5,222 bases of DNA from Bacteroidales bacterium. Its GTDB lineage: Bacteria; Bacteroidota; Bacteroidia; Bacteroidales; UBA7960. The translations under genes were made by a program, and so were the position numbers. The stretch spans positions 1-5,222 of the forward strand of contig PWIY01000142.1 in assembly GCA_003560215.1 (NCBI GenBank). Reading direction: 5' to 3'. Below the pieces are notes generated by a model that did no database searches, was not told where the DNA came from, and saw only the letters and a program-made list of their open reading frames with translations. Below are positions 1-4,719 of the stretch, piece after piece (within the stretch, counting starts at the first letter, position 1; every line of letters begins with the position of its first letter).

Positions 1-56
1 TTGCCTTTCACAAATGCACTTAAGGATGAAGTATTGGTAGAATTGGCCGCTTTCAT
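1..56 (-). CDS. Partial HipB/y4mF-like HTH regulator (N-terminus only)
   Basis: Only 18 complete codons are visible, starting at the ATG whose first base is position 56 and running off the left edge. The peptide begins MKAANSTNTSS and continues LSAFVKG. The LSxFVK stretch, followed by a Lys or Asn codon, resembles the helix that opens HipB/y4mF-type helix-turn-helix regulators, where it precedes a KRK-type turn and the DNA-binding helices. In the family such a protein is the DNA-binding antitoxin of a HipBA pair and represses its own operon. The context agrees: a leftward TATATTTG box and a near-palindromic operator lie just upstream of this ATG, with two more operator copies beyond. No Shine-Dalgarno sequence is seen. 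The opposite strand has an open frame over 1-105 ending in TAA, which could instead be the tail of a rightward gene. The family call rests on few residues and is tentative. Confidence 0.4.
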   Translation of the reverse strand, partial: MKAANSTNTSSLSAFVKG

Positions 57-68
57 TGGTCATATTAT

Positions 69-82
69 TACCCGTTCGGGTA
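69..82. promoter_or_regulatory. Operator copy 1 of phased near-palindrome
   Basis: The sequence is TACCCGTTCGGGTA: 6-bp inverted arms around a TT centre. It ends directly beside the leftward TATATTTG box (83-90) and lies between that box and the leftward start codon at 56. The predicted leftward transcription start falls inside or next to it, so a bound repressor would block leftward transcription. The palindrome is seen directly; binding by the adjacent HipB-like protein is inferred. Confidence 0.75.
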
Positions 83-90
83 CAAATATA
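83..90 (-). promoter_or_regulatory. Leftward TAnnTTTG (-7) box
   Basis: Read on the minus strand this is TATATTTG, an exact match to the Bacteroidota -7 consensus TAnnTTTG. It points at the truncated gene starting at 56. No TTG is found at the expected 19-21 bp upstream, so the promoter is incomplete by consensus. It may be weak, or have a degenerate -33 element inside operator copy 2. Confidence 0.4.
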
Positions 91-106
91 CAACATTTTT
101 TATAAA

Positions 107-136
107 TTGTACCCTTTCGGGTATTTTTTACATTTG
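107..136 (+). promoter_or_regulatory. Rightward Bacteroidota-type promoter
   Basis: TTG at 107-109, a 19-bp spacer, and TACATTTG at 129-136 match the Bacteroidota primary sigma factor pattern in both elements and spacing. The expected start is near 142-144, giving a leader of about 120 nt before the fetA-like ATG at 266. Operator copy 2 (110-123) lies wholly inside the spacer, so a repressor there should exclude RNA polymerase. Operator copy 3 lies just downstream of the expected start. No gene other than fetA lies downstream on this strand. Confidence 0.6.
110..123. promoter_or_regulatory. Operator copy 2 (one mismatch)
   Basis: The sequence is TACCCTTTCGGGTA. It is identical to copies 1 and 3 except for T in place of G at the sixth position, which weakens the left arm. 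It starts 41 bp after copy 1 and sits between the -33 and -7 elements of the rightward promoter, a classical repression position. The base change suggests a lower-affinity site (inference). Confidence 0.7.
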
Positions 137-149
137 CATCCTTGATTTA

Positions 150-163
150 TACCCGTTCGGGTA
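150..163. promoter_or_regulatory. Operator copy 3 of phased near-palindrome
   Basis: TACCCGTTCGGGTA, identical to copy 1 and in the same orientation (TT centre on the plus strand). It starts 40 bp after copy 2, so the three sites repeat at close to four helical turns and face the same side of the DNA. That arrangement suits cooperative binding. The site lies just downstream of the predicted rightward transcription start. Confidence 0.75.
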
Positions 164-211
164 CGAATGCATATATGCCCAGCGGAGAAATACGCATAGA
201 CGGATTTTTTT

Positions 212-219
212 TACATTTG
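212..219 (+). promoter_or_regulatory. Second TACATTTG box upstream of fetA
   Basis: An exact TAnnTTTG match 46 bp before the fetA-like start, which would give a short leader. It is part of a 14-bp direct repeat (TTTTTTACATTTGC at 124-137 and 207-220) shared with the upstream promoter. No TTG or TTTG is present at the expected distance upstream, so it may be a weak operator-free promoter or a non-functional copy. Confidence 0.3.
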
Positions 220-265
220 CGTTTTTAACGGCTACCCGGGAACCCGGCATCCACTTATCGGGATC

Positions 266-901
266 ATGATAAAGCTTGAAAACATTTCTCATTCCCTTAA
301 CGGGAAGCAGCTTTTTGACAGGCTGTCGGTGGAGGTTCCGGCCGGCGGGCGCCTGCTTGTCAGCGGCGAATCGGGCAGCGGCAAAACCACCCTGCTGCGG
401 ATGTTGCTGGGTTTCGTCAGACCCGACCAGGGGAAGATATTTATTGACGGGGAAGAACTCCGGCTGGACAATGTGTGGCGGTTGCGGCGAAAAATGGCCT
501 ATGTGAGCCAGGAAATGCAGATCGGCCGGGGGCAGGTTGAAAGCTTTATCAGGGAAGTGTTCCGGTTTAGGCACAACCGCCACATTGAATATCAAAAAGA
601 GCAGGTGCTCAGTCTGCTCAATGACTTCCAGCTCAGCAACGATACCATCGGCAAAGACCTGGAAGAACTATCAGGCGGGGAACTGCAGCGGGTGGCCATC
701 ATCGTGACCCTTTTGCTCGACCGGCCGGTTTACCTGCTTGACGAAGTAACCTCGGCACTGGATCAGCCCCTTAAAAAACTGATCATCAAATATTTCACCA
801 GCCTTTCCGATAAAACGCTGATTGTTTCGTCGCACGACGGAATCTGGCATGAACAGGGATTTCCCACCATCAATACCGGCAACAATGGAAGCAGCTCCTG
901 A
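266..901 (+). CDS. fetA: ABC transporter ATP-binding protein, FetA/YbbL type
   Basis: This 211-residue protein is a complete ABC ATPase that should power the membrane subunit encoded directly downstream. Landmarks: Walker A GESGSGKT (34-41), Q-loop Gln82 in YVSQE, signature LSGGE (135-139), Walker B with catalytic Glu VYLLDE (155-160), D-loop SALD (163-166) and switch His190 in SSHD. All catalytic residues are present, so it should be active. E. coli FetA is slightly longer, at about 225 residues. The FetA name comes mainly from the partner, which belongs to the FetB/UPF0014 family; the E. coli pair exports iron and protects against oxidative stress. The ATG at 266 places the first beta strand (IKLENIS) at the usual distance from Walker A, and no nearby upstream ATG in frame was found. 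No Shine-Dalgarno is evident. The 3' end overlaps the next gene by 17 bp, showing translational coupling. The transported metal is not shown by the sequence. Confidence 0.85.
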   Translation: MIKLENISHSLNGKQLFDRLSVEVPAGGRLLVSGESGSGKTTLLRMLLGFVRPDQGKIFIDGEELRLDNVWRLRRKMAYVSQEMQIGRGQVESFIREVFRFRHNRHIEYQKEQVLSLLNDFQLSNDTIGKDLEELSGGELQRVAIIVTLLLDRPVYLLDEVTSALDQPLKKLIIKYFTSLSDKTLIVSSHDGIWHEQGFPTINTGNNGSSS

Positions 902-1676
902 TATCGGCATCATGCGGTTAATGGCCGCCTTCGGCCTGCTTGTGATACCTGTGGGCCTTTCTCTTTTCATGAAGCTGGGCATTGCCCGGCAGCTTTTTAT
1001 TTCTGCCGGCCGGATGACAGGGCAGCTTTTTTTGATGGGCATTTTGCTGGTTTACCTCTTCCGGTGGGACAACCCGTGGTTAAATATTGCATGGGTAATG
1101 GTGATGATGTTCTTTGCCTGTTTCGCGGCCATGGTCAACAGCAAGATATCCTTCCGGCACTTCTTTGCTCCGGTTTTTCTGTCATACTTTATAGGTACCG
1201 GCTTTGTGCTGCTGTTTTTCAACAGCGTGGTTATCGGCTATGAGAATATCTTCACAGCCCGGCTCATGGTTGTTGTGGGGGGCATGTTGCTGGGCAACTC
1301 CCTGAAAGGTACGGTTATCGGCATTTCAAATTATTACGAAAGCATCCGGAAGGATAACAAGCGCTACCTCTATCTGCTTTCGCTCGGGGCAACCCGGCAG
1401 GAAGCTCTTCTGCCGTTTTTTCGCGATGCCCTGCTGGCAGCCATGCGTCCCTTTCTGGCCAACATGGCCACCATGGGCATTGTGTCGCTGCCGGGTATGA
1501 TGACCGGACAGATCCTGAGCGGGGCCAGCCCCGAAACCGCCATCAAATACCAGATCGCCATTGTACTGGCCATCTTTGCCGCCCTCACCATCAGCGTCAG
1601 CCTTTCCATTTACTTCTCTTCACGAAGGGCGTTTGACGATTATGGCATCCTGAAAGCAGGCTTGTTCAGAAAATAA
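885..1676 (+). CDS. fetB: ABC transporter permease, FetB/YbbM (UPF0014) family
   Basis: A 263-residue polytopic inner-membrane protein, close to the roughly 260 residues of E. coli FetB. Hydrophobic segments lie near residues 9-28, 44-59, 66-84, 94-113, 123-137, 190-213 and 222-244. The family hallmark is in the C-terminal half: a cytoplasmic coupling region with SLGAT (166-170) and RDALLAAM (180-187), then SLPGMMTGQILSG (201-213) and AIKYQI (219-224). These closely match the same stretches in E. coli FetB. With the upstream ATPase it should form a metal exporter. The start at 885 overlaps the ATPase gene by 17 bp. The open frame extends to an ATG at 822, but the extra residues are polar and only reread the ATPase gene. 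An ATG at 912, 10 bp after the ATPase stop, is a realistic alternative start. Family is secure; iron as substrate is inferred from E. coli. Confidence 0.85.
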   Translation: MEAAPDIGIMRLMAAFGLLVIPVGLSLFMKLGIARQLFISAGRMTGQLFLMGILLVYLFRWDNPWLNIAWVMVMMFFACFAAMVNSKISFRHFFAPVFLSYFIGTGFVLLFFNSVVIGYENIFTARLMVVVGGMLLGNSLKGTVIGISNYYESIRKDNKRYLYLLSLGATRQEALLPFFRDALLAAMRPFLANMATMGIVSLPGMMTGQILSGASPETAIKYQIAIVLAIFAALTISVSLSIYFSSRRAFDDYGILKAGLFRK

Positions 1677-1778
1677 TTTTGAGAATACCGGGACAGCCTG
1701 ACATCTGGCTTACATGCAAACCGCCACTACAATGGCTTATTCAGGAAATGATTCCGTGAATCCCCGAACAGGCGGTCA
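1677..1778. other. Convergent intergenic gap, no strong terminator
   Basis: This stretch lies between the ends of two convergent units. It holds only weak inverted repeats: AGCC/GGCT (1695-1710, 8-base loop) and GATTC/GAATC (1750-1762, 3-base loop). Neither is followed by a run of T on either strand, so no convincing intrinsic terminator is seen. Confidence 0.5.
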
Positions 1779-2312
1779 TTAAAGATTACCACCCCCCTGC
1801 CGCTGACCCTGGCGCCGGCCCTGTTGCTCCTGCTGCTGTTCCTGTTCTCCGCCCGGAGCGTTTTCAAACACCGGGTTATCGGGCAGCAGTTTCTCCGGAT
1901 CCAGCATGACAGCTTCCAGGTGACCAAGGGTCCAGTTCCCCTGATGACGGCCAATATGATGCATAAAATCGGGGAAATTGCCAAACACAATGGTTTCTCC
2001 GCCTACACGGGCACTTGTTTTTCCGTTAATGGCAATACCGAAAGGGAAATGATCAACAGGGAACCCCAAAGATTGCATATATTCCACATTATCCGGGTCT
2101 TCCATGTCCAGGTAACGGATGTCAAAATCGTTTTGACGGGAATCCAGGAATGATTCCACCCGCGACAGTGTTTCCATGGATGGGGGCTGGTTTTTGTAAA
2201 AAACCTCAATGGTGGTTTCCTCTGCAGCCGAAGCGGCGGCCATGGCTTCGGATGCAAAAAACCCGGACGGGATAAAAAAGAAAAGGATCAGTGATCTGAC
2301 AAAAAATTTCAT
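1779..2312 (-). CDS. Exported cysteine-free protein, possible thioredoxin-like fold
   Basis: A 177-residue protein of unknown function. It opens with a signal peptide: MKFFVR, a hydrophobic core (about 7-20), then a small-residue AMAAASA region where cleavage is likely. There is no Cys anywhere, so it is neither a lipoprotein nor a disulphide enzyme. Residues 34-135 look like an alpha/beta domain: strand TIEVFYK, helix METLSRVESFLDS, strand FDIRYLDM, helix DNVEYMQSL, then FPFGIAINGK and a hairpin around GGETIVFGNF. That order and the Pro before the third strand recall thioredoxin-like folds without the CxxC. A His-containing HHIGRHQGNW segment follows. The tail (155-175) is low-complexity Gln/Arg/Gly. 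The ATG at 2312 is preferred because it starts the signal peptide; a TTG at 2336 adds eight polar residues. It lies 94 bp after the methyltransferase gene, so cotranscription is plausible. Fold assignment is tentative. Confidence 0.65.
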   Translation of the reverse strand: MKFFVRSLILFFFIPSGFFASEAMAAASAAEETTIEVFYKNQPPSMETLSRVESFLDSRQNDFDIRYLDMEDPDNVEYMQSLGFPVDHFPFGIAINGKTSARVGGETIVFGNFPDFMHHIGRHQGNWTLGHLEAVMLDPEKLLPDNPVFENAPGGEQEQQQEQQGRRQGQRQGGGNL

Positions 2313-2392
2313 AAGTGTTTTTTTACCGTGTAACAATGGTGCTTTTAGGTTCGATGTTGCCGGGAAGCAAAGGTTTAATCCGCATTAAACAA

Positions 2393-2404
2393 AACCTGCA
2401 GGTT
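2393..2404. repeat. 12-bp perfect palindrome after methyltransferase gene
   Basis: AACCTGCAGGTT lies immediately downstream of the minus-strand methyltransferase stop and, on that strand, is followed by TTGTTTAAT. As RNA it could fold only to a 4-bp stem with a 4-base loop, too short for a confident intrinsic terminator. It might slightly attenuate read-through to the exported-protein gene. Confidence 0.3.
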
Positions 2405-2406
2405 CA

Positions 2407-3240
2407 TTAGGATTTTTCGGCGCAGATCACCACGAAAGGAATACTCAACCTGAGTGCTCCATCTCTCCTCGCTTGTATATTGAGTTCATCCTCCAGTGCA
2501 TCGAACACCTCCTCCACCTTGCCCTGAGGCAACATGTCAACCCAGGCATTCAGGAATCCGGAACGGATCTGATAATGATTGAGCATGGCCGTACCGTCGG
2601 TAAAACAATAATTGAACTGATCGTATTCCTGCTCCCGGATCACGAATCCCCGGTCACGAAGCTCACGGAGCAGATGGGCCACCGGGGGTCTTTTTTCTGC
2701 AATGTGCCGGTGCATGCGGTTAACTGCATCATCCATTTGCCTTGCCATCAGCACCTTCTCAAAGCACTGGTAAACTTCATACATGCTCTGGTCCAGGTTC
2801 ATGGTCAGCACCAGCTGCGCCCCTGACCTGCTCACCCTGCCACACTCATCCAGAACCTGCTCCCTGCTGCCAACATTATTGATGCCGTTGTTGCTGACAA
2901 TTAAATCAATGCTTTCATCCTCCAGCGGGATAGATTCGGCCACCCCCTGCAAGATCCGGACATTGTATACCCCATAGGCAAGGGCCTTCTCCCCGGCCCT
3001 TTCACAGGCGGCCTCCCAGGGGTCAATTCCGTAAACCACCGAACCTTCACCCAGCCTCATGGCCAGTTCGATCAGCGGAAAACCGCTTCCAAAACCGATG
3101 TCAAGGGCTGAAATATCCGGTTTATAACGGACCTTATCCAGCAGTTTCAACCCGAAAGGGGCCGACCACAGCGGCAGTTCATCCCCGATGTTCACCACCC
3201 CGCCGGTGGGGGTATCTGTATCCAGGTATTTTTTCTTCAT
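2407..3240 (-). CDS. Class I SAM-dependent methyltransferase, UbiE-like fold
   Basis: A 277-residue soluble protein with a Rossmann methyltransferase core. Motif I is ALDIGFGSGF (45-54). The second strand ends in the acidic residue expected to bind the SAM ribose, in YGIDPW (Asp73). AESIPLEDESIDLIVSN (101-117) carries motifs II and III typical of the Methyltransf_11/25 families, and SRSGAQLVLTMN (137-148) corresponds to the post-III strand. The C-terminal third (about 160-260) is mostly helical, with RHIAEKRPPVAHLLREL and LNIQARRDG, and probably forms the substrate cap. The N-terminal TGGVVNIGDELPLWSAPFG (12-30) precedes the core. The substrate cannot be told; small-molecule methylation is the default expectation. 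The ATG lies 3 bp after the stop of the DUF4236 gene, so the two are almost certainly one transcript. Family is confident; role is unknown. Confidence 0.85.
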   Translation of the reverse strand: MKKKYLDTDTPTGGVVNIGDELPLWSAPFGLKLLDKVRYKPDISALDIGFGSGFPLIELAMRLGEGSVVYGIDPWEAACERAGEKALAYGVYNVRILQGVAESIPLEDESIDLIVSNNGINNVGSREQVLDECGRVSRSGAQLVLTMNLDQSMYEVYQCFEKVLMARQMDDAVNRMHRHIAEKRPPVAHLLRELRDRGFVIREQEYDQFNYCFTDGTAMLNHYQIRSGFLNAWVDMLPQGKVEEVFDALEDELNIQARRDGALRLSIPFVVICAEKS

Positions 3241-3243
3241 GGT

Positions 3244-4464
3244 TCATCCGATTGTTCCTGCCAGTTTTGCCAGATCAGGAGTGCTGAGAATCAGCGGACT
3301 TTTCCGTCCGTCAAGGGTCAGCTGCAGGGTATGGTCTTCAAGAGAAAGTGTGGTATCCAGGATGCGGTTGCGAGGATAAGACCGGCTGCCCTCACCGACA
3401 ATGAGCAGGCGGTTATCGGTCACATAAATAGCTCCTTCCATATCAGTGACGTAACCCACCTCTTTATGCCGGACACGGTCGCGCTGGTATTGATGAAGGA
3501 TCTTTTCTTTCAGCAAACGGCCTTCTGTCAGGAAATAACAGGTCTCATTGTTTTTGAGCGGGATGCCGACCTCCACCGGTTCAGGGGGAGCCTGCGCGGC
3601 GTCGCGCAAATCGCACAATTGCCGGATCATGCCCAACTCCCACTCCACCTCTTCGTCCGGAATCCGCAACTCCTCCCGCAGCTGGTAAAGCTGCTGCTCC
3701 TCTTCGGAGGTGATCATGTGGTCTTCCACCACCTCTTCCACAAAATCCGAAAAAGCACCCGCTTTCATCTGCCGGATACGCCTTGCGGGAATTGAAAGCT
3801 CCCCTTCCAGGGCTTCCACCTCGAAAGGCTGAATGTATTCAGGATCCTCAAAGTATGCATCCAGAAAACGGGCGAAAGCGTGATAGTGCAGCCAGATCTG
3901 CCAGCCCCCCTGAACACCGGCCTCATGAAGCAAACCCATTATTTCAGGAACCGGCACCCGCTGATCCAGCCCCCGGTCAATCTCACGGAACACTTTACGG
4001 GTAAGGTCCGCCTGTTTTAAATGACGCCTTTCAAGAAAAATCCCGCCCGAAAACAAAAGAATTGCAGGCACAAACAAGACCCAGTCATTGTTTCCGATGC
4101 CCCCCAGCACCAGCAATACCGCAGCCACAAACAGCACCGCAACAGCAGGCGGGCGGCGCGGGGCCAAAGGCAGGTCAGGCATGGAGGCGGGCCCCGCCCC
4201 GGAATCCGGACGATAAGTAAGACCCGTATCCACAAAAATTCGCACCTCTCCGTCGGTGCGCGATGATGCACGACCCGAACCTTTTTTGCCCTGGCTGGCA
4301 TACTTGCGGTAATACATTCCGTGGCGGCCGCCATGCACGTAGGGTCCCTTGGGGCCCAGGCCTACCCGGGCACCCTTCACCCCGCCGGAAACGCCCACAC
4401 CGCTTTTGGACAAATTCAGGCGCATCGGCCCCAGGTTCAGTCCTTTCCTCAGGTAAAATGCCAT
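3244..4464 (-). CDS. DUF4236 membrane protein with TerB-like and PH-like regions
   Basis: A 406-residue protein of unknown function with a multi-part layout. Residues 1-54 are a DUF4236 domain, clear from MAFYLRKGLNLGPMRLNLSK, then SKSGVGVSGGVKGARVG and GPYVHGGRHGMYYRK. A polar linker (55-104) rich in Gly, Ser, Pro and Arg leads to two adjacent hydrophobic segments (about 106-122 and 127-143), so both ends probably face the same side, likely the cytoplasm. Residues 150-235 are charged and helical. Residues 237-285 resemble a TerB-like helical unit (FVEEVVEDHMITSEEEQQL, then LRIPDEEV). The C-terminus (about 306-406) looks like a bacterial PH-like domain: GAIYVTDNRLLIVGEG (344-359), a basic SYPRNRILD, and LTLDGRKSPLILSTPD. 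The ATG at 4464 begins exactly at the conserved DUF4236 start. It heads the minus-strand group, 3 bp before the methyltransferase. DUF4236 is confident; the TerB and PH labels are pattern-based. Confidence 0.8.
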   Translation of the reverse strand: MAFYLRKGLNLGPMRLNLSKSGVGVSGGVKGARVGLGPKGPYVHGGRHGMYYRKYASQGKKGSGRASSRTDGEVRIFVDTGLTYRPDSGAGPASMPDLPLAPRRPPAVAVLFVAAVLLVLGGIGNNDWVLFVPAILLFSGGIFLERRHLKQADLTRKVFREIDRGLDQRVPVPEIMGLLHEAGVQGGWQIWLHYHAFARFLDAYFEDPEYIQPFEVEALEGELSIPARRIRQMKAGAFSDFVEEVVEDHMITSEEEQQLYQLREELRIPDEEVEWELGMIRQLCDLRDAAQAPPEPVEVGIPLKNNETCYFLTEGRLLKEKILHQYQRDRVRHKEVGYVTDMEGAIYVTDNRLLIVGEGSRSYPRNRILDTTLSLEDHTLQLTLDGRKSPLILSTPDLAKLAGTIG

Positions 4465-4554
4465 AATGTGCAGGGTTTATGTGCGCTTTCAGCCGGCAAC
4501 ACCTTTTGATGGTCTCCAGCTCAGGTTGAAAAAACCACCGGGTGTAACCGGAAG

Positions 4555-4580
4555 GTATAAAGATATTAATGTTTTTATAC
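4555..4580. repeat. AT-rich inverted repeat GTATAAA-N12-TTTATAC
   Basis: Perfect 7-bp arms separated by 12 bp, 26 bp overall, centred about 104 bp upstream of the DUF4236 start. The arm spacing suits a dimeric regulator contacting successive major grooves. The arms are AT-rich, so a stable RNA hairpin is unlikely. Function is unknown. Confidence 0.45.
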
Positions 4581-4598
4581 TGTGGAAAACAATCACCC

Positions 4599-4620
4599 GT
4601 TCAACCCTTTGGTTTTGAAC
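4599..4620. promoter_or_regulatory. Inverted repeat GTTCAA-N10-TTGAAC over a -33 element
   Basis: Perfect 6-bp arms with a 10-bp spacer, 22 bp in all. The -33 element TTTG (4608-4611) of the rightward promoter lies inside it, so a dimeric factor bound here would compete with RNA polymerase. The arms are short enough that chance cannot be excluded. Confidence 0.4.
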
Positions 4621-4638
4621 AAAATTGCTGTATGTTTG
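4608..4638 (+). promoter_or_regulatory. Rightward Bacteroidota-type promoter
   Basis: TTTG at 4608-4611, a 19-bp spacer and TATGTTTG at 4631-4638 match both consensus elements and spacing. The expected start near 4645 gives a leader of about 75 nt to the methyltransferase ATG at 4720. This is the best consensus promoter in the window. Confidence 0.65.
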
Positions 4639-4659
4639 CGTTTATCAGATGATTGCCGA

Positions 4660-4667
4660 CAAAATTA
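4660..4667 (-). promoter_or_regulatory. Possible leftward TAnnTTTG box
   Basis: Read on the minus strand this is TAATTTTG, a match to TAnnTTTG pointing at the DUF4236 gene, but about 195 bp upstream of its ATG. No TTG occurs at 19-21 bp upstream. It is the only exact -7 match found for the leftward unit, and it may be fortuitous. Confidence 0.25.
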
Positions 4668-4719
4668 AGCGACCGACACAAACCACCTTTTCAGAAATTC
4701 AGACCCAAATTAAACATAT

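Larger units (their letters stand above)
4465..4719. other. Divergent intergenic region
   Basis: This 255-bp gap separates the leftward DUF4236 unit from the rightward methyltransferase. It contains two inverted repeats, one good rightward promoter and one leftward -7-like box, each listed separately. No RNA gene or credible small coding frame is seen. Confidence 0.6.

Noticed and set aside
69..163. Three regularly spaced repeats considered as a small CRISPR array
   Set aside because: The repeats are only 14 bp and palindromic, the spacers are AT-rich and contain promoter elements, and no cas gene is visible. Operators explain them better.
169..178. GCATATATGC perfect 10-bp palindrome
   Set aside because: It is short and AT-rich, does not recur in the window, and has no evident relation to the promoter elements.
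128..595. Minus-strand open frame of 155 codons opposite fetA
   Set aside because: It lies antisense to an intact ABC ATPase with all motifs, covers the operator region, and its translation has no recognisable domain. It is a shadow frame.
822..884. Upstream ATG extension of the FetB-like frame
   Set aside because: It adds 21 polar residues that only reread the ATPase gene in another frame. The membrane protein starts more naturally at 885 or 912.
2313..2336. TTG start adding eight residues to the exported protein
   Set aside because: It would put polar residues before the signal peptide. The ATG at 2312 directly precedes a standard signal sequence.
3331..3795. Plus-strand open frame of 154 codons
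   Set aside because: It runs antisense to the DUF4236 gene in its conserved C-terminal region, with no promoter or recognisable domain.
4017..4509. Several overlapping open frames on both strands around the DUF4236 N-terminus
   Set aside because: They are rich in Arg, Pro and His, as expected from out-of-frame reading of GC-rich coding DNA, and they conflict with the clear DUF4236 domain.
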